Below, one piece after another: positions 35,501 through 47,039 of a DNA stretch of 64,000 bases. Within the stretch, counting starts at the first letter, position 1. Each line of letters starts with the position of its first letter. The notes beneath the pieces are model-generated. The model ran no database searches and had not been told where the DNA came from. It worked only from the letters and a program-made list of their open reading frames with translations. The position numbers and the translations under genes were made by a program. Source of the DNA: Buddleja alternifolia (lineage: Eukaryota > Streptophyta > Magnoliopsida > Lamiales > Scrophulariaceae); the NCBI GenBank assembly GCA_019426215.1, contig CM033404.1, forward strand, positions 2,542,001 to 2,606,000, read 5' to 3'.

Positions 35501-36535
35501 AAAAAAATGAGGAAAATCAAAGAAAATCTTTTTAATCCAATGTTTTATTTTATTAATTATTTTTAGTACCATCCAATCATGTTACTTTTCTTGCTGGAAA
35601 TTTTGATTTGCATGAAAAAGACAAAAAAAAAAAAAACTACGTAAAATTCAAAGCCACATAAAAAAAAGAAAAAGAAAAAAAGAAATTAAAATTACTTACC
35701 GAAGTTGATGAACACCTCCGGAAAAGAAGTGAGGAAGCCGCGAGAGGAAGCCGGCGCCACCTCAGCCGTGTAAACCGGCGCGATCATCAGCGCGTAGCCG
35801 ACGCCGATGCCGGCTACGAAGCGTCCAACCATGAGGAAAGCGTAGTTGGTAGCGAAGCCCATAAGCAGCGCGCCGACGAAGAATATGGCTCCGGCGAAGA
35901 CAATCGTGTAGCGCCGACCAATCCAGTCCGAGGTTCTACCGGCGGCGGCTGAGCCGAGGAGCGAGTAGATATTCAGGATGCCCATTACAACCTCTTTTTG
36001 TACGTCGGTAATTTTGAGGTCTTTTTGGATGTAGATTATTGCTCCACTCATCACTCCAATATCTGCATGTAATTAATCAAGAATTATTTTAGTGGACTAT
36101 AATTTTTTTTATTTTTTTTGAAATTTGTTACATAGTTTCTAGATAATTATTTCTAAGTGGGTGATTTTACAAACTATAGAAATTAAATAGTACTTAGTTA
36201 ATTATATCATATATGTGTTTAGAAATAGAATTTAAAAGTGCATAAACTATAAAAAAAAAAAAAAATTTCTTGTAAAATTTTGTACATAGTTTCTAAATAA
36301 TATTTTGTGTGTGCGTTGTTTTACAAAATGTAGAAATTAAATAATACTTATTGTTTGAAAATAGAATTTAAAGAAACATACCATATCCAAGTAGGATAGA
36401 AGTCATAGAAGCCAAGAAAGAACAAGCCAAAGCATATTTGTTTCTTTTTGGCTTTTTGGGCGGGTCGAATGCGGGTATGGGTAAATGTGATTGGCCGGAG
36501 GAGACGCCACTCTTTTCCGGCTTCCCGTCGGCCAT
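32575..36535 (-). CDS. Polyol/monosaccharide transporter, PLT family, copy 2
   Basis: Minus-strand exons are 36535-36382 (ATG at 36535), 36062-35700 and 33650-32575, GT-AG, phases 1 and 1, encoding 530 residues. Exons 2 and 3 are exactly the same length as in copy 1 (363 and 1,076 nt), so the two are tandem paralogues. Motifs: DWIGRR between TM2 and TM3 (copy 1 has DRFGRR), GRFVAGIGVGYA, PESPRWLVMQGR, FFQQASGID, DRIGRRPLL, GPITWVYSSEVFPL and PETQGKTLEEME. Function as for copy 1: plasma-membrane H+ symport of polyols or monosaccharides. Differences cluster in TM9-TM12, the central loop and the C-terminal tail, so the substrate range or regulation could differ. Intron 2 carries two MITEs. No lesion is seen. 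Confidence 0.93.
33719..33891. mobile_element. Small MITE in PLT copy 2 intron 2
   Basis: Inverted termini GGACGGAGCCAGG and (reversed) CAGAGACGGAGCCAAGG are flanked by ACTAC on both sides (33714-33718 and 33892-33896). 173 bp, non-coding. Confidence 0.65.
34584..34859. mobile_element. Inverted-repeat MITE rich in CTTATAAG motifs
   Basis: The left end is GGGTATTTTTGACTAAGTTT, and the right end reversed is GAAGTTGTTTGGCTAAGTTT. The interior repeats ATCTTATAAGAT and CTTATAAGCT palindromes several times. It lies in intron 2 of PLT copy 2. Confidence 0.6.
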
Positions 36536-36720
36536 GAGTGGTAGTGGCGGGGTGGCGGCGGCGGCTGAATTGAAGTAGTATGTGTAGTAATGAGTTGGTG
36601 GGAGGAGGGGGGTTTCAAATGAGAATTACAAAGTAGTATAGTATTTAACTTTGGATAGCTTGAGTTTGGTTCTTTGAGTGGTGGAAAAGTGTTGTATATA
36701 TAGACAAGAAGATAGGAAAG
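36536..36720 (-). promoter_or_regulatory. PLT copy 2 leader and TATA box
   Basis: On the minus strand CTATATATAC (36703-36694) is a good plant TATA box about 160 nt before the ATG. The leader between them is rich in CT and Pro-like CCN triplets. Confidence 0.55.
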
Positions 36721-37384
36721 TATAAAAAATTATATCAATTTGACTAAGGGAGGTAGGACTTAGGAGCGAAAATTAAATCTAGTACTAGTGGCATATTCGA
36801 TATGTGTGTTTGGTTATTTAAAAGCTATAAAAATGTCATACCAAATGCAATGACCAAAGTTAATTACTCATATCATGTTATTGTATAGTGAGTCATATAT
36901 CTCCTCCATGTTATTGTATAGATGAGTACGTAGTTTGTAGGTCATTTCGATAATCTTTTGGATCTTGATATAATTGTAATTATTTTTGTATGATAATTAC
37001 CATGTAGTCATACTATATATATAAATAATTGCGATTGTCTTGAAATCATAAATTTTAAAACTAGCTAGTCAATCATTTACGATAAAAAGATTTCATATAT
37101 GTCAAAGTTTTATGGCCAAAATCACCAGCCCCCAAAATCAAGAGGTCATTTTTCAAAAAGAGCAAGAGCTCGAGAAAAAGGCTTGGTTAGGTTCCGTGCC
37201 GTACCATAACTATAAAGATGAGAGAATTTTTGAGATTATGATCATCACCATTTTTTACAACATCTTATAATTTCATTGCACTAAGTTGAACACATAGATT
37301 ACACTCGACCTGAGTCCAACAAATCTATCACAGTTATGGCTTCTTGTGCCCTATCATGGAAAATTATAATATTAGTCTTTCTAA

Positions 37385-37435
37385 GATTAAATGAGATGGT
37401 GAGGCCAAAAAAAAAAAAAAGATTAAATGAGATGG
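37385..37435. mobile_element. Micro-retroposition scar
   Basis: The 15-bp GATTAAATGAGATGG occurs at 37385-37399 and 37421-37435. Between them lie only TGAGGCC and 14 A. A target duplication around an A-tail with almost no body is the expected trace of an extremely 5'-truncated LINE or SINE insertion. Confidence 0.6.
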
Positions 37436-38000
37436 AACAAATATATTCTTTAAGGTTATATACATATGAACTTCTCCTGATGATTTCTGACTTGAGCGTC
37501 GTATCGTTGGATGATTAAATCAAGAAACTCCTCGCCGCGCCTTCTAACTCTTCATTTATTTACAGGTCTAGAGAATTCGGAAATCTTAAATAGAAATGAT
37601 GCAAAAGTCACCCACACATCATTACTTTCTGATATTATAAAAAGAATTCTACTCTGTAGCCAGATGACCACGAATGGTAGAGCCGTAGAGGTGATGTTTG
37701 TTTTTTTGTTTTATTATGGCTAACAAGAACATAAAAGTCAAAGATTGGTGTTTCCAGCTTCACGGCATCCATATAAAATTATAAATTAACAATTATTTAG
37801 TAGGTAATTATATATCATTGGTTTGAAGGGAGAATCTCATGGGACTACTTGGGCTCCATTCTGTATTACGTTAGATTTCAAATCATCTTTCAATTGAATA
37901 TTGCACTTTTAGTTAATCCATCTTATTTTGCATATGTAAACCTTAAATTTTCTCATAATAATATTAAATTCTATCTACTGATATAGTAAAAGGTAGAGAA

Positions 38001-38002
<2 letters not shown>

Positions 38003-38066
<64 letters not shown>
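38003..38066. repeat. (CT)n(AT)n compound microsatellite
   Basis: About 20 CT units run directly into about 12 AT units. Confidence 0.9.
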
Positions 38067-38067
<1 letters not shown>

Positions 38068-39524
38068 CATATAATAATTGGTTTTAGACAACATTATTGG
38101 GTACTTATATATTACTAACCAATTATTAATCACTTAACTATTATAAAACTGTTTTGCTCTTTGTAGATCTATGCTTTTCATTTGTGCATATAAATGAGGA
38201 AAGAAGTTCTCTAACATGTCTAGGTTATATATATAATCATATGACTTAAGCATATATATATATATATATAACACAATAATGTGGAACAAATTGACAAATA
38301 ACTAATGTGATAGGTCTTTTAATCTAAAATTTTTTTTGCGTATTGCAAAAGTGTAAATTGATGTAGGATGTCATAATTAAATGAACCTCAGAAATACCTA
38401 ACCAATGTCAATAATGGAGAACATGGAGGTACTAAAATTAAGTGTCTCGCTTCGTTTCTTTTTTAGCATGAAATTGCATTCGTCTAAATATTTAAAATAA
38501 TTTTCAATATTATCTTGAAGGAATTGCATGTAAATAATTAAGATTCAATGGTATTTGATGCAAAATATTTTGACTTGCTTCTTTGGAAGCACAAATGGAG
38601 AAAAAAAATGTTGGATAGAAATCAAGAATAAAAGAAATATACGTACAATTACTTATAAGTTGTATATAACCAATTAAGTATATCATGAGCCTTAGGTTTC
38701 CTTTTTTCTTCTTCTTAAGTGGCAAGAATTTTTATTTCAAATCAAATTTAGATGAAATAAATCAATCCGATGATAAATTTATATATATATACACTCGGGA
38801 AGAGAAAAAAGACCAACTGAAGGATAAATATATTGTCATGGAAGCGATTATGATTAGAACATTTCAATCTAGTTTAATAAGAATCGATAATTAGTACAAA
38901 TAAATTTTGTTACAAATAATTTTCTTCTGCCCCCAAAAAAAAAATAAAAAAAGAAAAGAAAAGGAAGAATCTCGCATTTCTTTAGTCAATCTAGTCAACT
39001 GCTGAATGAAATGTGACAACTGACATGTATTGAGGCAATAAAGACGTAATTCTAATTTCTATGAGGAAATATAAATCAATTGAATTATGATTTGTGGTTT
39101 GGCGGTCAACATTGACGGGCTGAACGGCTGAACCTGATCATAATTTTACATTAAATCGGTACGCACTCAAGTGAGTTCTGAACCGTTAAATCATATATAA
39201 TAATGTCATTAATTGATATTATTGTGTACAAATTTAATAACTTTACATACATAATTGAATACCACCAAAATTTGTGGCATAAAATAAACGAGTATGGATG
39301 GAACGCCCCACCTCACTTTTTTTATAATCACATGTGTCTCCTATATTTGTTGACTTGTATTCTATTTATGATTCTCTATTTTAAATGATATTTTACTATT
39401 TAGCGTATAATTTTTTTAAATATATATTGATGTGAATTTTGTACATTCAATATAATATATTATTTTAAAATAGAGTATCGGACATGCTTGTTATCATTGA
39501 GCAATGGACATCAACCATTGTCTA

Positions 39525-39960
39525 TTGATGAGACATGCATTTGTCTTTTAGTATATCGAACTCACTTGCGAGAGTTATTGTTCCTTTTTGTCAGAAATTC
39601 ACGAGTTTATCCTTAAAAGGTATCTCGCTAGAGTGGGAAGTATAGGGCTTATAGTCCTCTAAAGCCCCTCCTCTTTATCTGATGTGGGAGGTGGTAACGT
39701 ACACATCATCATCCCCCTCAGACGAGGATCTTGGGAAGGGCATATTGCCGGTTCCCACAGACGGCGCCAGAATAATGTAACACGCACTTGCCTTTTAGTA
39801 CACCAAACACCCTTGCCCGATGTATTGTCTGCTTTGGCCGAAACCTCACGAGTTTATCTTTAAAAGACGACTCGCTAGAGAAAGGGAAGCTTAAGTTTTA
39901 TAAGACTCTCAAATCCCTCGTCTCCATCCAAATTCCAATGTGAGAGATGGTTACATGCAT
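39525..39960. repeat. LTR-like block present as two diverged direct copies
   Basis: CTTTTAGTATATCGAAC ... CACGAGTTTATCCTTAAAAG ... CTCGCTAGAG near 39545 recurs near 39795 as CTTTTAGTACACCAAAC ... CACGAGTTTATCTTTAAAAG ... CTCGCTAGAG, about 250 bp later. Between them TCCCCCTCAGACGAGG and GGCGCCAGAATAATGTAACA look like an LTR end or start. It could be a degenerate LTR/TRIM relic. No coding sequence. Confidence 0.4.
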
Positions 39961-40174
39961 GATACACCTCATCTACCAATTAATTTTAGAAGTTTCACTG
40001 TTTACCCTCTAATCTATCTCTCGCGAGAGTTATCTTAATTAATAATTATATTTATAAAGACAATGTAAAGAATAATCTACAGATCAGCTAAATATTTCTT
40101 ACCAAATAAGTACAATTAAAGTATCTTAAAACCCGTCAATGACAAATGATAAGACTTCTGACTTCAAGAATTGT

Positions 40175-40452
40175 GATTAATGATGCATTGAATTTAAACC
40201 CCTCAAATGGGATATCAACTTTCATTTTAATTTCTGATGTAGGATTTGCTAATAATTATTTGTGTTGTACAATTTAATGCAAGAAGAAAAATGAAAAGAA
40301 AAAACATCTTATTGATTAATGATGCCTTGAATTTAAACCCCTCAAATGGAATATCAACTTTCATTTTAATTTCTTATGTAGGATTTGCTAATAATTATTT
40401 GTGTTGTACAATTTAATGCAAGAAGAAAAATGAAAAGAAAAAACATCTTATT
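40175..40452. repeat. 139-bp tandem duplication
   Basis: The block starting GATTAATGATGCATTGAATT repeats 139 bp later with about three differences (GCATTG/GCCTTG, GGGATA/GGAATA, CTGATG/CTTATG). The high identity means a recent event. Confidence 0.9.
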
Positions 40453-41131
40453 TATTTATGATACATGATCTCATGTAGATCACATGTACAAAATGTGAAA
40501 GTGATTGACAATCACTTCATATCTTGTTCCAACAATAAAAAATGAAAACATCATGTCCTAGAGAGTCCTCTTCGAATTTCTCACTATTAATCTATCTGGT
40601 CATGATACATGAACTTGAATTCGACGACCATCAGCATTTTTAATTTTTAGCTAGTATTTGATGTGTTATTATTTCTCTCATATGAGAGATATTGTCTCTT
40701 CTGTAAGAGTTTTGATTTTTAAAGTTTAATTTTTGTCTATGATGCAGATATTTTTTGATTTCTTGACGTATACTTCAATAGTTTTTAATTTATAATGAGG
40801 TATGTAATACTTTATATTACATTGTAATGTGTGCTGTAAACTTTTGGTCTTGACTCTTGAGTAATGGAATAATAGGATTTCCAAAAAGAAAAAGAAAACG
40901 TTATTACTCATGTTATTGAAACACAGTTTAAGATTTTACATAATTTATTATATTTTATGTAGAATGATTTTTACTAATATTCATAAGATATTGCCATGGG
41001 CACATTAATAAGGTAATTAAGGTGCAATATCAAAAATAAGTACGCTCTTTAATATTTCTGGAAATCATCATTTTATAAGCACAATAAGGAGATAGATTTC
41101 TTTCTTTCTTTCTTTGTTGTTTTTTTTTTTT

Positions 41132-41570
41132 GGTAATGTCACTATTAGTCCCTCAACTTTACATTTAAAATTATTTTAGTCCCTCAACTTCTAATTGTGT
41201 CGATTGAGTCCCCTCAACTCAACAATTTGTTTCAATGTGGTCCCTCGCCTCAATTTGCAGTCAATTTTGTCCGAAAAGTTGGTCATGTGACACACACATG
41301 TATGTTTTATTAATTACAAAATATCAGTTTTTCCCTTTAAGTTGGCTACGTGCGTGTCACATGACCAACTTTCCAGACAAAATTGAACGAAAATTGAGAT
41401 GAGGGACCATTGAAATAAATTGTTGAGTTGAGGAACTCAATCGACGCAATTAGAAGTTGAGGGACTATTGAAATAAATTGTTGAGTTAAGGAACTCAATC
41501 GACGCAATTAGAAGTTGAGAGACCAAAGTGATTCTAAAAATAAAGTTAAGGGACTAATAGTGGCGTTACC
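41132..41570. mobile_element. Foldback MITE (Mutator-like), 439 bp
   Basis: The termini GGTAATGTCACTATTAGTCC and (reversed) GGTAACGCCACTATTAGTCC begin arms that pair over about 150 bp, including ACTTTC/ACTTTTCGGAC and GTCATGTGACAC. The right arm has a 65-bp internal duplication (TGAAATAAATTGTTGAGTTR...). T-rich flanks hide the target duplication. No ORF. Confidence 0.7.
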
Positions 41571-42030
41571 CTTTTTTTTTTGTTTGGCCCAATGGAAAAT
41601 AGAAAGGTAAAGGGAGACGTCAAGTGAGACATGTAATGATGTAAGTTTGACTTGGTATTGGGAATTAGGATATTTTATTTTGTATTTCATTTCATGATCG
41701 AAGAAAATTATCAACATACCCCCTCATGTTATGATAAATTATCAAAATCACTTTGACATTTTCGAAATTACACCCCTTATATATTTTCTTACAATTTCGC
41801 TCTCTGTAAACCTTAGACAGACCCCTTGCAGGGGTCTTGTTATAATTTACCCAAAGTCAGGAAATTCTTAGTAATTAGCAGTGATGTGAGGGGGCGTGCA
41901 TGGAATTCACCCTTAGTGATATCCAAACTTTTCTTTAGGCTCCAATGACAATCGTGTGGGCACAAATGTATTTCCATGTAATTAAAAGTTATTTAAAACA
42001 TTATAAACTAAAATAAAATCCCATATTTCA
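41571..42030. other. Spacer before the retrotransposon
   Basis: No gene or repeat was recognised. It ends in the CTCCC target sequence at 42031-42035. Confidence 0.5.
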
Positions 42031-42035
42031 CTCCC

Positions 42036-42890
42036 TGTTTACACAAAATGAAAATGGGTTTTATGAATTAAAAAACTCAAATGGCCCGACACTGATTAAT
42101 GGGCCCCGAGATAAAAAATTAAGCCCATTATAACAATAACATTGCACAAAGTGATGGAATGGGCCCAATGAGAGTCTAAATTTGGCAAAATAACAAGGCG
42201 GGCTCAAAGGTGTTAATTCCAAGGCAGGTTCAAAGAGTCGGGAATTCCGTAAGAAAAGCAACCCGCCAAGACGAAAGAATTTTGAAAAAAAGAAGTTAGA
42301 AGCAGTTCCCGACGGTTGAGAACGTGGGATCACGAAGCGGAGATAAAAACGAAAGAGGAAAGAAAAAGAAAAAAAAGGAACAGAATCATCAACAACTTAT
42401 TTACTATTTTCTTAGGAATAGTCTATAGCGTAGATTAGCAGTAGTCGTAAGTAGTAATAGTTTATCAAGAATCACTGGATCCGGCCTTTAGGGTTTGTAT
42501 TCAATCAGTTGTAATCTTCCCGAATTGAAGGCCTTCATGGATGAATAAATTATCTTTTTTCAGATTTCAGTATTTGATAAGTGATTTGTATCTTGACTTA
42601 AGTTTTCCGTTCATCACTATCGTATTCAAAGGAAAGATTCTCACGTAGGTATATGATTATCTTTTGTCAGGTTTAAGTATCTGAGAGATAATTTTTATCT
42701 GGACTTGAATCTTATCTTTCATCTTATTATTGCATTCGAAAACAATAATCAACTTCTAATTTAAGACTTGAACCACCGAAATAGCGTGTCGAACGCAGGG
42801 GTTGAAAGATAATCTCAAGATATAGATTATTGCGGGGCTCGGAACGCGCAATTGGATCCACCCTAGTCTAGTTTGTTTTTAAACGAAACA
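42036..42890 (+). repeat. 5' LTR
   Basis: 855 bp, from TGTTTACAC to AAACGAAACA, repeated at 55343-56223. The first half contains much of a short open frame on the reverse strand that is not significant. A sense TATA box was not obvious. Confidence 0.92.
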
Positions 42891-42896
42891 AGTTTT

Positions 42897-42916
42897 TGGC
42901 GACCACAGTGGGAGTC
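42897..42916 (+). promoter_or_regulatory. Primer binding site complementary to tRNA-Arg
   Basis: TGGCGACCACAGTGGGAGTC lies 6 nt after the 5' LTR. TGG pairs with the CCA end, and the rest corresponds to the acceptor and T-stem of a plant tRNA-Arg whose T-arm I recall as GTTCGACTCCCACTGTGGTCG. The tRNA identity is from memory. Confidence 0.75.
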
Positions 42917-42967
42917 GGTTTTGATAACTGACGTTTTAAAATCCTTTAAAAACAAGTTTCTTGTATA

Positions 42968-45313
42968 ATGTCTGAGGATTTACTCAAAGGCGATTTGGGT
43001 GATGATTGTGATACTCAACCAATTGCGAGACAAAATGTTAGAGCAGACAAAATGTACGAACAATTTGTCCGGGTTATGAAACAGATCTTAGCGGGTGCTT
43101 GCGAAGATCAAAGAAGAGAATTCGATGATCAGTACCGAGCATTAGCACAAGAGTCGGCCCAAATACTCACTGCAATTGTGCAAGACATTGCAGTGAACGC
43201 TCGAGATGGACTGGCTCGAGAGGTTACTCGAGTAATCACCGAATTAGGAGAAATCTTTAATCAAACATGTGATGTTTTCTCGAATATGATAAATACCCAG
43301 GTAGCCTTAGCACTCGAACCTTTAATTAGCAGGCATAACACTCTAGTAGAAAAAGTATCTCAATTAATATTAATAGAACCTAGGATTCGAACTAGGACAG
43401 TCAATCCAAATGAAGTTCCCCTCGGATATCCTCGAGATGCTCGAACTCGAGAAGAAAGATTCGAGATTTGCCAGTCTTCGAATCAAGTACCGTTTCCTTC
43501 GAGTCAGGTTCCATTCGAGGAGCAGCACTTCTCGAATCCACAAAATGCTGGGGGGGGCATCCACGTGTAAGTCAAGTGAATGCCTATACGAGTCAATTTA
43601 CTCCTCAGCCAGCAAGGCCAAATGTCTCTGTACCACCGAATGGTCCGGAACAAATGCCCGCTGGGTATCCGCCAAATGTTAACCTTGGAAATCCTGAGCC
43701 AAATATCGGTTTTACCCAAGGGTATTATAGTGGAGTTCAAAATATGTCTCAAAGGCCACCTGGGCTTTCGAATATGCCTTTTGGAATGGGAAATCAAGGT
43801 TTACCTAACTATCAGACCAATCATAATTTTCCTTGTATGGCTAACAATTTCCAAAACCCGTATACTGGAGGGTACTATATGCCTAACAATTATATGGGTG
43901 GAAATTTGGGGCCAGAGGTACAAAACCCTCTACAGAATCAAGTAGAGATAGCCATAGAAAGAATATACGGGCCTGGTTTTCGAAGAAATCACCGGCTGAT
44001 TCCGGGAAAACCTTACCCTAATTGGGTAGATAAAAATTTTCCTTTCCCGAGAACCTACAAAATTCCTAACTTTACCCTGTTTTCTGGGGATGACCATGTG
44101 TCAGCCTTAGAACACCTATCTCGATTCACATGCCAATGTCGAGAGGCTGCTGACCAGGAATACCTTAAACTAAGATTGTTTCCCAATTCTTTAACCGGAT
44201 CTGCCTTCAACTGGTATACGAATTTATCTCCTAATTCGATACATACTTGGGATGAAATGCAATTCCAGTTTCAGAATCATTTTGCCCGAACCGAACCGAG
44301 CATGACTATGAGTGACTTAGCCAAAATTAGGCAGAGTACTGGAGAGTCAATAGAGGAATTCTTAGCCCAATTTAAGAAAGCTAGAATCAAGTGTCATATG
44401 AACCTCCCCGAGTCCGAATTTGTACGGTTGGCCCAACAAAACATGGCCTTCGAATATAGGGTAAAATTTGACGGAATGATGTTTTCGGATTTTCGAAGCC
44501 TAGCAGAAAGTGCAATAAGATACGAAAATATGTTGAAAGATGAAAGCCAGAGAAAACATCAGTGATTCAATACCTTTGAAGTGGGTATTCCATGGGCATT
44601 CGAAGATGCCTATGAAATAGACCTGGCAGAATTTATCAAAGGACCCCCCATTTCAGTGTGGGGCCCTCGAAAGAAAGGACTGTGTAGCTACAGGTTCTTT
44701 ACAAACGAAAAAGGGAAAAGAGTATAATTTCGATGTAACAAAAACAGAGAAAATATTCAATTGGCTTCTTGCGAATAAAAAAATTAAATTAAAAGGGAAA
44801 CATCGAAGACTTTCGAAGGCAGAGACTAAAGGAAAGCCATACTGTAAATGGCATAATGCTTTTTCACACGAAACGAATGAGTGTATTATGTTTAGGAATT
44901 TGATACAAGAAAAATTAGACTCGAAAGATATTATTTTTCCAGATATTCAAAAAACAAATATTGATGAAGACCCATTTCCTGTTCTAAATTTCAAGATTAA
45001 TACTGTGGATGTTAACGAGTTCGAACATTCTAATTTGCAGGTACGAAAAGAGGCCAAGTTGGCAAACCGATTGTTCAATAAGCTGATAGATGAGGGAGTC
45101 CCGACATTCCCCAGGGTGAAAGATGAAGGTTTAGAAGGCATGTGTAGATGGCACATTAATACCATGCACACCACCGATGAATGCCAGATTTTCAGGTGCT
45201 TTGTCGCGAAACAATATGAGAAAGGCGTGATATGCCTGTCAGGAATTGATAAGAGAATTTTAAATTTTGATCAGGACGGAAAACCAAAAGAGCAAGGGCA
45301 GCAGTCAAGGTAA
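42968..45313 (+). pseudogene. gag region, broken by a G-run frameshift and stops
   Basis: ATG 42968 opens a 200-codon frame (MSEDLLKGDLGDD...) that runs to TAA 43568-43570. The gag core lies in another frame (to TGA 44563-44565) that overlaps it. The switch falls at eight consecutive G (43550-43557). The core shows the retrotransposon gag pattern (ALEHLSRFTCQCREAADQ, LTGSAFNWYTNLSPNSIHTW, TGESIEEFLAQFKKARIKCH). Downstream, a third frame to TAA 45311-45313 holds Cys/His motifs YCKWHNAFSHETNEC and CRWHINTMHTTDEC, which resemble the zinc-binding part of Tat gag. The product would form the virus-like particle and bind RNA. It cannot be made in one piece from this copy without frameshifting. Confidence 0.8.
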
Positions 45314-45579
45314 AGGCACCAGCTCGAGGAAAAGAGGAAAAGTCATACAAGTAGGTACTCGAAACCCCTGTGTGCGAAACTGTTTACCAAATACCTGCTA
45401 AGGTGGTAAAAAACTTGACCCAGTTACAGAAAGCACTATGTAATCAGTGTGCCGACGCACTACACTATGAACTGGTAAGGCTATAGGTGATCCCAAATGA
45501 TCCAGATTGAATTTCTGCGTATCAGAGATAATGGAATAAAAGGCAACGGTATGAGGCGAATGACCGATTCTTTGGAACA

Positions 45580-46803
45580 ATGCCTTACAATAGGCACTTT
45601 CGAGGAAGAGGAGGAAGAGGATATGAAAGATCTGCACCGTCCGGCAGGAATTCACCCTTCGACCGTTTGGGTGGATATCGCAGGCATATCGAGAAAAAAA
45701 AAGATGACCACCTGAAGGTTATCGCTCAACAGGTGGCCTACTCTCGAGCAGCGGTGGCCTTGGAAATGCAACAGGAGGCAATGATTGCCAATCTAAAGGT
45801 CGAAGAAGAGGCTTTATCGAAAGGGATCTTGAAATCGAAAATAGTGAAGAACCCTAGTGGGGAAGATCTCGAGAACGATGGTGATCAGCTGAGCGACCAA
45901 CTAAAAGATGCAAGTATGAAAGGAAAGGGTATCATGATCGAAGATGATGAAGAGTTGTGAGATTTCGAGTCTGGAGACGACCTGGATATTTTACTCGGAG
46001 ATGCGCCATATGAGGAATCAGCAAACGAAGCTGACTTAAAGGCAAAAGAAGCTTCGTTGGAAAGAATTCTGAAACTCGAGGAGGATAGGGACATAGATAT
46101 GGTAACTGTGCTGCCAGCCGAATTCGCAGCCAAATAAAGTACGGATGAGGAAAAAAATATGCTCGAGCTCACGATTGACCCGGAGAAAGGTAACCCATCA
46201 TGTTTTCAAATTACTAGTGACAAATCACTCGAAGAAAATAGACATAAAATGGAAAATTTAGCTAAACTGTTATTTTTGAAAGAAAAAATAAATAATAACC
46301 ATATGAAACCCTTGTTCATAAAAGCCAAAATCAAAGGCATTCTCATTAGTAAAGTATTAGTCGACAATGGGGCCACTGTTAACATTTTGCCCGAAAAAAC
46401 GTTAACAAGACTAGGCAAAAGCTCGAAAGACTTAGTAACTGCTGATGTAGCAGTCTAAGGATTTTCGGGTCAAGGTACCAAAGTCTTAGGAGTTTTGCCC
46501 TGTCGGATCAAAATAGGAACCCAAAGTTCCTACTCCGCATTTTTTGTAATCGAGACAAACTCACCATCATTTAATGCCTTGTTAGGGAGAGATTGGATAC
46601 ATCAAAACTATTGTATCCCTTCAACCTTACATCAAGTGTTAATTTGTTGGAACGGGCACCTATTCGAGGTGGTCAAAACAGAGAGAAATAATTATTTCAT
46701 CGATACACAAATTGTCAATGTCAGGTATGAAGCGGGAAAGCTCGAGGGAAGTGGCCGTTTAAGATTCACGGGAGAAGCCATCGAAGAGGCGACAGAAGAA
46801 TAA
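45580..46803 (+). pseudogene. Aspartic protease region
   Basis: One continuous frame runs from 45580 to TAA 46801-46803, broken by TGA 45958, TAA 46135 and TAA 46456 but by no indel. The retropepsin motif is VLVDNGATVNILP (Asp-Asn-Gly in place of Asp-Thr/Ser-Gly) near 46354, with the second half LLGRDWIH near 46585. The N-terminal part is an Arg/Gly then Glu/Lys-rich linker (RGRGGRGYERS; IMIEDDEEL). The protease cleaves Gag-Pol in the particle. Confidence 0.8.
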
Positions 46804-47039
46804 GGAAGAAAAGTTCAAGAAGAGTATGCACTCGAGATAGGCTCTAAGTTAGCCGAAATCGAAATAGGGCAAGTTTAGGCTTTGTATATGTTATGAAGAA
46901 AGCAGTTGTAAATAAGGATAGCTTTGTTTCAGATGTTTTTCGAAGACTAAGTATTGAACGAATCAAATCAAAATTATATGATTATGATCTTGATTATATT
47001 AGTCATGATAAGTTTAATTCGATATACTGTCATAACGAA

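Larger units (their letters stand above)
36721..41131. other. Intergenic region upstream of PLT copy 2
   Basis: There is no gene-like ORF in about 4.4 kb. Recognisable contents are a micro-retroposition scar (37385-37435), a (CT)n(AT)n microsatellite, an LTR-like repeated block (39525-39960) and a 139-bp tandem duplication (40175-40452). All are listed separately. Confidence 0.5.

Noticed and set aside
42061..42333. 90-codon reverse frame in the 5' LTR, also in the 3' LTR
   Set aside because: Low-complexity, no motif, present only because the LTR is duplicated.
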